64,000 bases of DNA from Eucommia ulmoides (lineage: Eukaryota > Streptophyta > Magnoliopsida > Garryales > Eucommiaceae). The stretch covers positions 6,367,046-6,431,045 of the forward strand of contig CM028334.1 of assembly GCA_016647705.1 (NCBI GenBank), read 5' to 3'. A program made the position numbers and the translations under genes. The notes under the pieces were generated by a model. The model was not told the origin of the DNA. It was given only the letters and a program-made list of their open reading frames with translations, and searched no databases. Numbering within the stretch: position 1 is the stretch's first letter; each line of letters opens with the position of its first letter. Below, one piece after another: positions 1-13,297 of this stretch.

Positions 1-1
1 T

Positions 2-1900
2 CCGAGTCTACTCGCGGCATTATCGATGTTCTTGCCCTCTCATTCCATCGATATGATCTCAAAGTATCATCGTGATCACAAGGTAAATTCCTCTAGATAT
101 AGGGAATGTTTGGTTAGAAAGATTGGGAGAAAAAATGGAACGAACGAAAATAATTCAAATAAATTAAAGATTCTATTGTTAAGATTTATTTAAAACCTTG
201 AATGAAACCCAAATTTTGCAACCCCTATTCATCCAGCCCACTCACTCAATACAATAGTTTTTTAAAAGTCTAATAATTCTATGAAAAGTTTAAAGTCACT
301 GATTATAGTGACTTTTTGGTTGTACAATAATTTTGAATTTTTGAAAAAGATAATTATTATAGGGTGTGTGAGATTTTATGGGTAAATATTTTAAAAGTTT
401 CTGGAGTGTTCAACAATAACCTCTTTTTTCTAATCTCACATTCTTTTTTTTTTCCCCTACTTTTTTTAGGAGAAGAAGATCACTCGGATTGAAATGATAC
501 GGAATATGCGACGAATTGCAGGGGACGATTTGCTGACGAGCGTCATAAAATCGTACAGGCACAAGGTATGATGTATGAGACAATAGATGGTTTTAAGGAA
601 CACTTGGTGAATTTGCTGAATGATTTGTTTTTTGTTTGATGGATGTTGGAGACCTCTTGTTCTCTGTTTTCATGGGGTTAGATTTGAAAAATTCTTTGTC
701 TCGAATCTTCGGTTTATGACATGTTTTTAGTCATGAAACTATATGCAAGTTTTTACAGTTGGATGATATGCTGCATTTGAGCAAAAAATCACTCTTTGAA
801 GGTTCAATTTTTGAATGTTTTAGTTACAATTCGTTTTCTGTTTTAGAAAACACAAAATACAACTATTACTCTTTTGACAATAATACCAAACAAATTTTTA
901 CATTTTTTAAAAATTGTTTTCGAAATGTTCTGAATACCTACTCTTTATCAAGGCTTCATTTGGTAATATCACTCCGTAAGTCTTCTCCAACCTTCTAGAC
1001 AAATCTCATTATAGAATTTTTTTTGTAAATATTTAGTAGGAATATTCATTAATTGCAGTTGTTAGATCTAAACGATCTAGACCGTCTATTGATTTTATTA
1101 AGTATTTTTTAAAATTAAAAAAATTATTTGACAAAAGAAGTATTTTTACCATAAAGTAAAAATAAAAAATCAAAGTGATTTGATAGTAAAGATAATTAAT
1201 ACCTTAGTATTATCTCTATAAATAATATCTTAATTCTAAAGATTTTAGTAGATAAGTGAAAAATATAGGTGTAGAGGTTTGTATATTTTTTAGCTTGATA
1301 AAGGTTTTATCAAACCTCAAAAACAATTCTTATTTAGTTTTTGTGATTTATCGCGTAGTTTCAATAAGTTTTGTATTGAACCATGCTGCTAAACAAGTCG
1401 TGTTTCGGGTTATACTCGTCGGCTTGATAATTGAACACAATGATGTTTTTGATTCGTTTGGAATAATCAATTAAATGGGAACCCACGAAATTAATTAAAC
1501 AATTTATTAAATAAATAATTTTGATATAATAATTAATCAATTATGTAGCACGTTTTGTTATATTTTACATTGTATCGTGTAGAGACGATAAACACCATAT
1601 CGTGCCAAAACTTATCCAAGTTCTATAGTTGGATTTGTTTGTTTTTTAAAGGGAAAAAAAAACCTACGGGCAACCCAAAATAAAAACTACGGGTTTAGAA
1701 ATATAAATTTAATTTTAGTGGTCAATTCCTGACATAAATTGCCAGCCCTAGTTTTGAACCTTTTTACATATTCTTTTTCAAGTTGTCTTCTTTTTTTCTT
1801 TCTTTTACATCTAAAATTAATTTTGCAGAAAGAAGAAACATCATCCGAGGTTACTTCAAGGAGACGATCAACCAAGCGCCAATACGATCACATGGGTTGA
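2..1900 (+). CDS. SRO (SIMILAR TO RCD-ONE) family protein, C-terminal RST domain, 5' part outside window
   Basis: These are the last exons of a gene that begins before the window. Exon 2-82 reads PSLLAALSMFLP...KYHRDHK and ends at a GT donor. Exon 470-565 reads EKKITRIEMIRNM, then AGDDLLTSVIKSY, after a T-rich AG acceptor. Together they form the RST domain found at the C-terminus of plant RCD1/SRO proteins and in TAF4, which binds transcription factors in the nucleus. The KYH...EKKIT pattern is closer to the short SRO2-SRO5 members than to RCD1, from memory of the family. The end is ambiguous. Reading through the donor at 566 gives only Val and a stop (TGA 569-571). Splicing to the acceptor at 1827-1828 adds 23 mostly polar and basic residues in the same phase, with a stop at 1898-1900. 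The PARP-like domain would lie upstream and cannot be seen. Confidence 0.8.
572..1828 (+). other. Probable last intron of the SRO gene
   Basis: AT-rich sequence between the donor at 566 and the acceptor at 1827-1828. It has a T/C-rich tract before the acceptor and no reading frame that resembles a known protein. If the gene instead ends at 571, this is 3' UTR and flanking DNA. Confidence 0.4.
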
Positions 1901-2955
1901 AAGCCGACAATGGCACGAGAACAAGAGCGGCACCGGTTGCAAAATTAAATTATTAAATCTTTTGGTATCCTCCTAATTAGGTGATGCTAATGGCTTTCTC
2001 TCTTTCTTTTTTTTTTTTTTTTTTTTTTTTCGGTTTTTAAATTATTGAATCAATACTGTAGAATGCTGTCAGCAGTGTCGTTTCAATCAATGGAAAACTG
2101 GTTTTGTTGATCAGACTCTTTGATTCATTTATGGTGGGAAAGTTGTGTATATTTAATGCATTTGATTGAGATTTTTAATTAAAAATTAATCTAATTAAAT
2201 CCAAATATTAATAAATTAAATTTTATCAAATCTTTTTTAAAGTCAACCCAACTAAATTAATTAAATTTAACTAAATTTAATTAAATCAAACTTAATTTGA
2301 ACTCAACCAAATCCAACTCAAGTCATCTAACCCTAATCAAATAACTTCATATTTGGCTCCGGTGCCAAATACGGATAAGGCACATATTATCCAACATCTC
2401 TTGGATAATATAGGAGTCGTTTACTGAGATCATAGGGTTGATTCGTATCTTGGAGTATCAGTAGCATCTTGTCCATATTTCGGATGCTCTGAGAACTGAT
2501 ACGGTTACCCAGTGTTGGTCCCAGTGTTTTTAAAAAAGTGGGCCCAACGAATTGAAATGGGCTGAGCTATGGCCATCACTCTTCCAGGTTGGTCATGATC
2601 ATTTTCGAGACAAGTTGAGTGCCCTAATTCTCAGTTCGGGAGGCATTCCTTCGAGAAAAAAATCTACCATTTTCGATCGATCAAGTAAAGTGCTGACCTG
2701 TCAGGGTCCCAAGCTAAACTATGAGTCTGACCACCTAGCGTGATTGCTATGTCACATCCATGTAGCTCGGTCAATTGACGGTGTTGTGCCTAAATGATTC
2801 ACCAGATGTCAATTGTAGGGTTATCCACACCAAAGTTCGTACTACCTCTCTTATGAAACCGACTAGGGACGAGGTGATCGGCTTCAATAGATTGGGGTTG
2901 CTATGTAGCGTCCCTATAGCTCGGTCTTTAGGCTTTTAGATTTATGGATAGTACA
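1901..2955. other. Intergenic DNA between the SRO gene and the gypsy element
   Basis: AT-rich to about 2340 with a long T-run near 2010. The part from about 2340 is more GC-balanced and looks like an old repeat, with the phrase 'gctatgt...agctcggt' occurring twice near 2748-2775 and 2902-2925. I recognise no gene and no element ends. Confidence 0.4.
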
Positions 2956-2960
2956 TCTAA

Positions 2961-4331
2961 TGTCAACCCCCACCCCCAGACACCCGTCACCTATGGGGCC
3001 GGCGTGACATCGACATGAAATCCTCTGAGGGACAAACCAACTAAAAAGCGACAGTAGACAATCATAATTATACAATCACCAAAATCAGGCTATAAACATT
3101 TTCTCTAACTAGGGACACACCCGTCCCTGAATTTTTAATAACAAAAAAAATAAAAATAAAAACAACAATGAACCTCTTCTAGGTTTGCCTCAAACAGCAC
3201 CTTCCAAAAATACTCCCTCGCTATACCATTGCCGAACTCTACCCAGTACCAGTAGGGGACCAACGCCTAGCTATTTCACCTGCGAGTGTACTACCTTCTT
3301 AATAAAAGTATTTTTACATAATAACACATTCTAAATAATATATCATTTAAATATGGATCAAGCATAAGTATCTAGGTGTCACATAGCGTGTAAAAGTCTT
3401 CACAATATATGTAAGGAAAATAAAGCAATATATGTAAGTTCTATTTCAAAACCATCTAGTATAAATATCGTACCGATCATCACAATAAATAATAAATCAC
3501 CCAGTATAGATAAACATCACGTCTCAAACCACCACTCCACCACAACACACATTGGTTAGACATAGTGATCGTTTTAACCTCACGATCGGGAGTTATAACG
3601 GTAACGTAACATTCGTAGGAATGCCTTCCTACGAAATATCCACACCCCATTTGGGGAGAAATATAATCCACACCTCTTACGGGAAAAAATATAATTCACA
3701 CCCCTTACGGGGAGAAATATAATCCACACATATCTAACGAAAATTATTTTTTTAAGCCTTCTTTTAGAAACCAACACAATTCCAAAAATTTGTTTGATCC
3801 ATATCATTTATGAAATCGTACAGTGTAAACAAATACATTTGTCATCATCATATATATATACAGAAAACAGTTTGGCAAGAAGACAGTACACTCACCTCGC
3901 TTCTTGTGCTACAATAACAGCACCGTCCAAACCTACCGGGATGTTGGCATTTGCGAACCTAGTAACGGTAGGGCCTAAATTAGTATTTTATGCAAAATAA
4001 TCAAATCGTGCAATGCAGACCCTAAGTTCCAAAATTTTCCATTTCCCACATTTTACTTATGAAAATTACTGTTCCGGGTAATTTTTATTTCATTAAAAAA
4101 AACAATTGCATAAAATTAGTAATACACATTGTCCCAATTTATTATTCCGATTCCAAAATTTTGATGTTAGAATTCAATTCAGTAAACTGAAATAAACTTA
4201 ACGGAAACGTTACTCATTCTGAATCGTTCACGGGCCGTGAAATAGGTTTTTAATTTTTCGGGGTGGTTTGCGCAAATTTTTCTTTCTTTTTGTTTGGTTT
4301 TTTTTTTTTTTTCCTTTCCCTTCTTCTTCCT

Positions 4332-4369
<38 letters not shown>

Positions 4370-5681
4370 TTCTTGTTTCTGTTTTCTGTTGTGCTCCGCC
4401 GTCGACACCATCACCGGCCGACCAGCCCCCCCTGTCGGCGACGCACCAGCTGCCAAAATAGTTTTTTTTTTCAACAACACACCCATGCACACACATACAC
4501 ACACTGATCAACATACTGCACACATACATACACTGTCCTACACTTCCGTCGCCAGCCGAACTGGGTAAAACACACACACAAGCATAACACTGAACTGGAA
4601 CGCCCACACACACGATCGCCGAGGGTCGACGGACGACAACCCGAACAACACTCCTACATACCCACATCCTACCGTATTGACCCGAAACAGAAGAGGCCAC
4701 AGGCATGCACCGCCGTAGCGGTGACACACACTGTCGGCCACGTCGTGGCGACGATCGCTTACGCATGCAGTCGAGGCAACACACACATACACACGCTGCA
4801 CGAAACAAGAATCGGAGCACATACACTCCATCGAAACGCCACCGTCGGACGAAATCGAAACCCACCGGCGATCCTATCGCCGATCACATACGCATGCATG
4901 CACACACCTACTAGAATGATTAATTAAATGTGTATAAGTACTCACCAGAACAAAGATCAACGACAAGCTGAACAACCGAACCCAATCGTTCGCTCACCAG
5001 TGATGTACCCGTCACGCCGTCGACGACCCACCTCATCGACTGAACCACTTCCGCTCTCCCCTGAAACTGACGATGACACCTCCACGATCATGCATACGAG
5101 CATTAGACATGACCCCCCTGCCGGAGGAACACCGACTCAAGGAAGTCCGACCACCCCTTTTGTGCTCCGGTCCTCTCTCTCTCTCTCTCTAGAATTTTTT
5201 TCTAATTTCAAATTTAATGGAGGCTGTTTGATCAATGTACATGCACAAGTATGTATATATCGCATGGACTAAGTGGTGGAAAACGCTCCTAGCCTGCCAC
5301 GTTGCCTCTCCGTTCTTCTCCCTTCCGGCGGTCTCGCATGCACGGCGTGTGCGTGTGTGTATATATATATATGTGTTTTAAAGTTTTTTTGTTAAATTAC
5401 TCTTTCCCCCCTCTAATTCCTTAAAGTCTTCTTTTTTAGTTCAATTCAACATTTATAAGTTTCTGGAATTGTAATTTGATTCCTAACATTTTCAATTTTT
5501 TATTTCTAATTGGCAATTCGCATCCCAAGTTGAGAGTAATGTTTTTAAATTTACAAATTTGACACCCCTCCCCCCCAAGTTTTGATTTGAGTTCTTAATC
5601 AATAAAAAAAATTACCTAAAATTTTCTAATGCTCTAAAATGCAACTATTTATGACGTACGTTTTACGATTTAGGTTTTATA
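2961..5681 (-). repeat. 3' LTR of the gypsy element
   Basis: 2721 bp, closely matching 10635-13292. On the - strand it ends in GGGTTGACA. Its other end reads TA where the partner has TG, so one terminal dinucleotide is mutated. It contains T-rich and CA/TG-rich stretches that create long but meaningless open frames (4263-4914). Confidence 0.92.
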
Positions 5682-5693
5682 ATTCTTCTCTCC
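5682..5693 (-). promoter_or_regulatory. Polypurine tract
   Basis: On the - strand GGAGAGAAGAAT directly abuts the 3' LTR, where the plus-strand primer of reverse transcription is expected. Confidence 0.8.
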
Positions 5694-7039
5694 TAAAAGA
5701 AATTTCGTCCCGAAATTTTACCTGAGTCGAACAAATGCGGGTATTTGTTCTTCATTTCTTCCTCTCGCTCCCACGTCGCCTCTTCCACCACATGACTACG
5801 CCACAACACTTTGACTAAAGGAATCATTTTTGTTCGCAACACCTGGTCTCTACGACTTAGGATTTGGACTGGCTCTTCAACGTAGGTCAAATCTGTTCCC
5901 AACTCGATCGGCTGCGAAGTCAACACATGAGAAGGGTCTGGCACATATTTCCAGAGCATCGATACATGGAAAACGTCGTGTAGTCGAGATAATTCTGGCA
6001 GTAACGCAAGTCTATACGCTGTCGTGCCAACTTGTTCTAGAATCTCATATGGTCCGATGTATCTTGAGCTCAACTTCCCTTTCTTCCCAAACCTCATTAT
6101 GCATTTCCATGGAGAAATACGCAAGAATACATGATCTCCCACCTCGAACTCCAACTCCCGTCGACGCTTGTCTGCATAACTCTTTTGTCGACTCTGAGCA
6201 ATTTTTAATTTTTCTCGAATCACCTCTACTTTGTCTGCTGTCAGTTGGGCTATGTCTGACATCAACAATTTACGTTCACCCACCTCAGTCCAACAAATTG
6301 GGGTTCTGCATCTCCTACCATACAACGCTTCATACGGAGCCATCTCGATTGTCGAATGGTAGCTGTTATTGTAGGCGAATTCCATCAACGACAAATCAAC
6401 ATCCCAGCTACCAGGAAATTCCAGAACACATCCCCTCAACATATCCTCCAACGTCTGTATCGTACGCTCTGATTGACCGTCTGTCTGAGGATGGAAAGCG
6501 GTACTAAAATTCAGCTTGGTACCCAAAGCAGTCTAGAGACTCGGCCAGAACCTCGAAGTAAATCTTGGATCTCTATTCGACATTATAGAAACTGGTGCGC
6601 CATACAACCTAACAATCTCATCGATATACAATCAGGCATATTTTTCAAGAGAAAAAGTCGTCTGTACAGCCAGAAAATGAGCGGACTTGGTAAGCCTATC
6701 AACGATCACCCAGATGGAATTATACCCCTCTTGAGTACGTGGTAATCCCGAAACGAAATCCATCGTGATATGCTCCCACTTCCACTCCGGAATGGGTAGA
6801 GGTTGCAATAACTCACCTGAACGTTAGTGCTCAATCTTTACTTGCTGACAAACAAGGCATTTGGCAACAAATTCTGCGATTTTCCATTTCATTCCGATCC
6901 ACCAATAATGCTCACGCAAATCCCAATACATTTTGGTGCTCCCTGGATGCATCGCATACGCTGAGCTATGCGCCTCTTCCAAGATATCTTTTTTCAAATT
7001 GACGTCATTAGGCACACACAGCCTATTCCCACACATCAA
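5693..7039 (-). pseudogene. gypsy integrase with C-terminal chromodomain, broken
   Basis: The zinc-binding HHCC module is at about 6826-6960 (AMHPGSTKMYWDL ... CLVCQQVK). The core follows: first acidic block TMDFVSGLPR, second block SNRDPRF, where the catalytic Asp of the usual SDRDP is Asn, and third block PQTDGQSERTIQ. Several in-frame stops lie between 6526 and 6830. The last 277 codons (5693-6526) are open and end in a chromodomain near 5729-5878 (VKVLWRSH, then EEATWE). In active relatives that module directs insertion into heterochromatin. Confidence 0.88.
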
Positions 7040-8064
7040 AGTTTCGTCACTATCCCTGATATGATGATCAGTTCTGTGACCATTTTCACTTTATCCCGAA
7101 TCCCCTCCAATAAAATGTCTGACTTTTGAGCTTCAATAATGCGGTCAATCAATGTCGGCCTCAAAGTCAAGGTTGCAAGCAATGCTGCCGTCTGACCAAC
7201 CGCTAACTGAACTCGCAACGATCTCAACTCTGCATACAAGTTAGCATGCGCGACTCGCATGTGTGCGACCGAACCTGCCGATTTTCGACTCAAAGCATCT
7301 GCTACAACATTAGCCTTTCCTGGATGATAGTGGATGGTACAATCATAATCCTTGATCAACTCCATTCAACGCCTCTGCCTCAAATTTAATTCCTTCTGAG
7401 TAAACAAGTATTTCAAACTCTGATGGTTGGTGTATATTTCACATATCTCGCTATACAGGTAGTGCCTCCAAATCTTCAAGGCGAACACAATTGCCGCCAA
7501 CTCCAAATCGTGTGTCGGGTAATTACGCTCATAGTTCTTCAATTACCGGGATGTATATGTGATCACGTGACCATGATGCATCAGAACACATCCCAGCCCT
7601 TGGTGTGACGCGTCACTGTAAATCACGAAACCACCTCCTTCCGACGGGAGGGACAGTATTGGTGCCGATATCAATCTACTCTTCAACTCTTGGAAACTCT
7701 GCTCACATTTATCGGTCCACTCAAATTTGGATTCCTTGCGGGTCAATCGAGTCAACGGGGTAGCTATAACGGAAAATCCTTGCACAAACCGTTGATAATA
7801 ACCCGCCAATCCTAGAAAACTTCGAACTTCAGTCACATTTTTCGGTCTTTCCCATTGAACAACAACTTCAACTTTCTTTGGGTCTACCTGGATACCATCT
7901 CCTGAAATAACATGCCCCAAAAATACTATATGATCTAGCCATAATTCACATTTACTAAATTTCGCATATAACCGCTTCTCTTGCAACGTTTGCAATACGA
8001 GTTGGCGATGCTTCGCATGCTCTTCCCTTCTTTGGGAATAGACCAATATGTCATCAATGAACAC
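7036..8064 (-). pseudogene. gypsy C-terminal reverse transcriptase and RNase H, broken
   Basis: Starts with the catalytic block FIDDILVYS in a frame shifted from the upstream part. It continues through [15 protein letters not shown] and [12 protein letters not shown] into RNase H ([15 protein letters not shown], then HYHPGKANVVADALSRK). In-frame stops occur just below 7543 and near 7366; the latter fits a Trp codon changed to TGA. RNase H removes the RNA template during reverse transcription. Confidence 0.87.
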
Positions 8065-9300
8065 TATGATAAATTGATCCGATAAGGCTGAAAGATACGG
8101 TTCATCAAGTCCATGAAAGCAGCAGGGGTGTTTGTTAATCCAAAGGGCATAACCAGAAATTCATAGTGTCCATATCTCGTACGGAATATTGTTTTTGCCA
8201 CGTCCCTATCTCTGACTTTCAATTGGTGGTACCCCGATCGAAGATCTATCTTGGAAAATACTTTAGCTTTCTGGAGCTGGTCAAACAAGTCATCAATCCT
8301 AGGCAACAGATATTTATTGCGAACCGTCACCCTATTCAGCTGCCGATAATCAATACACATTCTCAACATGCCATCCTTCTTCTTCACGAACAGCACTGGA
8401 GCACCCCATGGGGAGACACTGGGCCTGATAAACCCACGGTCTAATAAATCTTGCAACTGCACTTTCAACTTTTTCAGCTCACTAGGTGCCATACGATAAG
8501 GTGGAATCGATATAGGGGTAGTGCTGGGAAGTAACTCGATCATGAATTCCATCTCCCTATCTACAGGCAACCCTGGCAATTCTTCCGGAAATACGTCAGA
8601 AAAATCTCTGACTATTGGAATATCTGCCACCGGAATTTCTCTCTGACTGGTGTCAATCACATGCGCAAGATATCCCTGGCATCCCTTCCTCAATAATTTT
8701 CTAGCTTCTAGAACTGAAATTAAACTGACAGGAGTAATAATTCTATCTCCAGCTAATACAAACTCTGGCTCGCTTGAGATTCGAAATATCACTTCTTTCT
8801 TGAAACAGTCCACCGTGGCATGATATCTGGATAGCAAATCCATACCCAGTATTATATCGAAATCGTGAATACTCAGGGGTAATAGATCTGCCAATAACTC
8901 TCTATCACCAAACCGAAGTGGACTGTCTTTATACACACTATCGATCCAGACCGACTCACCCACTGAAGTAGAAATAACAATACGATATGATAAAGGAATG
9001 AGAAATCTGCCTACTTGCATCATGAAGGTTGCTGAAACAAATGAATGCGTAGAACCGGGATCAATAAGTACACGAGCATCTCTAGCATATAAAGATATGA
9101 TACCTGTGACCACATCAGGAGTAGCTTGAGCATCCTGTCGCGTAGTAGCAAACACACGGCCTCGCGTTGGAGGTCTACCAGCCGATCCTCTACCAAGCCC
9201 TTGGACAATGCTAGGACCCGCACTACCCATATTGCTTGCAGGAGGCACAAGTGTAGAAGCAAGTTTCGGATAATGCGTAGATATGTAACCCAGCTCATGA
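8064..9300 (-). pseudogene. gypsy aspartic protease and N-terminal reverse transcriptase, broken
   Basis: Continuous with gag in one frame. The protease motif reads [11 protein letters not shown] near 9065, where D-S-G or D-T-G is expected, so the active-site triad is altered. From about 8620 the reverse transcriptase follows ([62 protein letters not shown]). A one-base loss near 8083 ends this frame just before the F-I-D-D catalytic block. Confidence 0.88.
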
Positions 9301-10400
9301 CAATGAAAACATATCAGTCCTCCCCTAGGACAATTTCTAGCTAAATGACCCGGTGCTCCACACTGATAACATCTATTTCCCCTAGTTTGAGTAATCGGCT
9401 GACTCCTCCCATACTTTTGCGGACCCACACTAGCTTCCGTTGCACTTTGTTGTTGCCTGGGATATGATTGTCGAGGACCACGGCTTCTGACTGATTGGCC
9501 AAACGATGAGGCCCAAGTAACTGGCGGTCGAGATACCGTCCCTCGTGAAGTGCTACCCGAAAATCTGCTGGGTGACTCAAATCGGCTCTTCTTGAATTGC
9601 TCTCGACTCTCGACGGCTTCCTGCACATCCCTCTCCACTAGCTTTGCCGTATTCACCAACTCTGCATAATTCTCAATCTGCTTGCTTGTCAACCTGGAAC
9701 GAATCTCTAACTGAAGTCCCTTCTGGAAACGTTTGCATTTCGCCTCTTCCGTCTTTACCAGATCAGGGGTAAAACGGGATAAAGAATCAAATTTGACTTC
9801 GTACTTCTGAACTGTCATCTTTCCTTACTTCAACACGATAAATTCTTCTTCTATCTGGAATCGATAAGACTTAGGAAGATATTTCTTGTTAAACACGGCA
9901 ACAAAACGACCCCACGTGATCTCCTCGCCAGAACCGGAAATCAACATTTTCATTTCTTCCCACCAATGTTCGGCCTCCTCCCTCAGCTGAAAAGTGGTAA
10001 GGAAAACTTGGCTATCGTCGATAATTCCTATCGCCTCAAATACATGACCCACACCTCTAATCCAATTCTCCGCATCAGCCAGACCCGCCGTCCCGGTGAA
10101 AGCCAGAGGGTCTAACTTCTTGAACCTCTTCAGTCGTACCGCCTGAGATGTGGCAGTATCACTTTGGGCCCTTTGACTTTCCATAATCCTCGTTTGCTGC
10201 TCCGTCAGCTAGGCAACGGCCTGCAAAATTCTTTTGACCGCGTCTAAGCTCCCTTGCAATATATCACCCTGCGTGTGGGATTCCACAATATGCAAACTTT
10301 CCTACTCCCTACTTCTCTGTTCCTGAGGCTCCACTTGCCTCGGGGATTCCGCCTGCCCCTGGGGTCCCACACTCCCAGAGGTTTCATCTCCCCTCTCCAT
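9300..10400 (-). pseudogene. gypsy gag, nucleocapsid part with zinc knuckle, broken
   Basis: The likely start codon is at 10400. Stops interrupt the frame at 10302-10304, 10209-10211 and 9825-9827. The stretch 9825-10184 contains the retrotransposon gag signature (LDPLAFTG, then AENWIRG and AEHWWEEMK). The following frame holds a CX2CX4HX4C knuckle ([14 protein letters not shown], near 9333-9374) and a second, imperfect Cys/His cluster. Gag would form the virus-like particle and bind RNA. The stop at 9825 looks like a CAA-to-TAA change. Confidence 0.88.
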
Positions 10401-10618
10401 ACCTGTTATCAGCTATAAAATTCAATTCAACGACTAACTAGGTCAACCAGAAAAATGACAGCAATTAATATACGTTAATTAACTATTACGCAAGTATCAA
10501 CAACATCCACTGACACCTTATCTTAAAGTCCCCTACTAACTAGATAACTGATACGTCTTCCTATCTCCTAATCCTTTACGCTACAAGCACTAGTAAGTCT
10601 ACAGAACCTATAACCTAG

Positions 10619-10634
10619 GCTCTGATACCAAAAT
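10619..10634 (-). promoter_or_regulatory. Primer-binding site (initiator tRNA-Met)
   Basis: On the - strand TGGTATCAGAGC follows the 5' LTR after a four-base gap. This is the standard plant retrotransposon sequence complementary to the 3' end of initiator tRNA-Met and fixes the element's orientation. Confidence 0.9.
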
Positions 10635-13292
10635 TGTCAACCCTCACCCCGGACACCCGTCAACTATGGGGCCGGCGTGATATCGACACGACATCCTCTG
10701 AGGGACAAACCAACTAGAAAGCGACAGTAGACAATCATAATTATACAATCACCAAAATCAGGCTATAAATATTTTCTCTAATTAGGGACACACCCGTCCC
10801 TGAATTTTTAATAACAAAAAAAATAAAAATAAAAACAACAATGAACCTCTTCTAGGTTCGCCTCAGACAGCACCTCCCAAAAATACTCCCTCGCTATACC
10901 ATTGCCGAACTCTATCAAGTGCCAGTAGGGGACCGACGCCTAGCTATTTTACCTGCGAGTGTACTGTCTTCTTAATAAACACATTTTTACATAATAACAC
11001 ATTCTAAATAATACATCATTTAAATATAGATCAAGCATAAGTATCTAGATGTCACATAGCGTGTAAAAGTCTTCACAATGTATGTAGAGAAAATAAAGCA
11101 ATATATGTAAGTTCTATTTCAAAACCATCTAGTATAAATATCGTACCGATCATCACAATAAATAATAAATCACCCAGTATAGATAAACATCACGTCTCAA
11201 ACCACCACTCCACCACAACACACATTGGCTAGTCATAGTGATCGTTTTAACCTCACGATCGGGAGTTGTAACGGTACCGTAACATTCGTAGGAATGCCTT
11301 CCTACGAAATATCCACACCCCATTTGGGGAGAAATATAATCCACACCCCTTACGAGGAAAAATATAATTCACACCCCTTACAGGGAGAAATATAATCCAC
11401 ACATATCTAACGAAAATTATTTTTTTAAGCCTTCTTTTAGAAACCAACACAATTCCAAAAACTTGTTTGATCCATATCATTTATGAAATCGTACAGTGTA
11501 AACAAACACATATGTCATCATCATATATATATACAGAAAACAGTTTGACAAGAAGACAGTACACTCACCTCGCTTCTTGTGCTACAATAACAGCACCGTC
11601 CAAACCTACCGGGATGTTGGCATTTACGAACCTAGTAACGGTAGGGCCTAAATTAGTATTTTATGCAAAATTATCAAATCGTGCAATGCAAACTCTAAGT
11701 TCCAAAATTTTCCATTTCCCACATTTTACTTATGAAAATTACTGTTCCGGGTAATTTTTATTTCATTAAAAAAAACAATTGCATAAAATTTAGTAATACA
11801 CACGGTCCCAATTTATTATTCTGATTCCAAAATTTTGATGTTAGAATTCAATTCAGTAAACTGAAATAAATTTAACGGAAACGTTACTCATTCCGAATCG
11901 TTCACGGGCCGTGAAATAGATTTTTAATTTTTCGGGGTGGTTTGCACAAATTTTTTTTTTTTTTTTTCTTTCCCTTCTTCTTCTTCTTTTTTTTTTTTTT
12001 TTATTTTCTGTTGTGCTCCGCCACCGACACCATCACCGGCCAACCAGCCCCCCCTGCCGGCGACGCACCAGCTGCCAAAATAGTTTTTTTTCTTCAGCAA
12101 CACACCCATGCACACACATACACACACTGATCAACACACTACACACATACATACACTGTCCTACACTTCCGTCGCCGGCCGAACTGGGTAAAACACACAC
12201 ACAAGCATAACACTGAACCGGAACGCCCACACACACGATCGCCGAGGGTCAACGGACGACGACCCGAACAACACGCCCACATACCCACATCCTACAGTAT
12301 TGACCCGAAACAGAGGAGGCCACAGGCATGCACCGCCGTAGCGGTGACACACACTGTTGGCCATGCCGTGGCGACGATCGCTCACGCATGCAGTCGAGGC
12401 AACACACACATACACACGCTGTACGAAACAAGAATCGGAGCACATACACTCCATCGAAACGCCACCGTCGGACGAAACCGAAATCCACCGGCGATCCTAT
12501 CACTGATCACATACGCATGCATGCACACACCTACTAGAATGATTAATTAAATGTGTATAAGTACTCACCAGATTAAAGATCGTCAACAAGCTGAACAACC
12601 GAACCCAATCGTTCGCTCACCGGCGATGCGCCCGTCACGCCGTCGACGACCCACCTCACCGACCGAACCACTTCCTCTCTCTCCTGAAACTGACGATGAC
12701 ACCTCCACGATCATGCATACGAGCATTAGACATGACCCCCCTACCGGAGGAATACCGACTCAAGGAAGTCCGACCACCCCTTTTGTGCTCCGGTCCTCTC
12801 TCTCTCTCTAGAATTTTTTTCTAATTTCAAACTTAATGGGGGCTGTTTGATCAATGTACATGCACAAGTATGTATATATCGCATGGACTAAGTGGTGGAA
12901 AACGCTCCTAGCCTGCCACGTTGTCTCTCCGTTCTTCTCCCTTCCGGCGGTCTCGCATGCACGGTGTGTGCGTGTGTGTGTGTATATATATATGTTTTAA
13001 AAAAAAATTGTTAAATTACTCTTTTCCCCCTCTAATTCCTTAAAGTCTTCTTTTTGAGTTCAATTCAACATTTATAAGTTTTTGAAATTGTAATTTGATC
13101 CCTAACATTTTCAATTTTTGATTTCTAATTGGCAATTTGCATCCCAAGTTGAAAGTAATGTTTTTAAATTTACAAATTTGATCCCCCAAGTTTTGATTTG
13201 AGTTCTTAATCAATAAAAAATTTTACCTAAAATTTTATAATGCTCTAAAATGTAACTATTTATGACGTAAGTTTTACGATTTAGGTTTTGCA
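10635..13292 (-). repeat. 5' LTR of the gypsy element
   Basis: 2658 bp. On the - strand it starts TGCAAAACC and ends GGGTTGACA. It differs from the other LTR by scattered substitutions and shorter homopolymer and CT runs, so the insertion is not recent. The 5' LTR should contain the promoter for the - strand transcript. Confidence 0.92.
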
Positions 13293-13297
13293 TCTAA

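Larger units (their letters stand above)
2961..13292 (-). mobile_element. Decayed Ty3/gypsy chromovirus (Tekay/Del-like), complete from LTR to LTR
   Basis: The two LTRs are flanked by the 5-bp duplication TCTAA (2956-2960 and 13293-13297). Read on the - strand the order is 5' LTR, primer-binding site, gag, protease, reverse transcriptase, RNase H, integrase, chromodomain, polypurine tract, 3' LTR. A chromodomain at the integrase C-terminus defines chromoviruses. The very long LTRs and the domain order point to the Tekay/Del lineage, which is an inference. The coding part contains many stops and frameshifts, several of them explained by C-to-T or G-to-A changes as expected for a silenced, methylated copy. 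The element cannot encode its own proteins. Confidence 0.93.

Noticed and set aside
4263-4914. Long open frames on both strands in the LTR (and the equivalent at 11942-12537)
   Set aside because: They come from T-runs and CA/TG-rich sequence inside the LTRs, overlap in several frames and match nothing.
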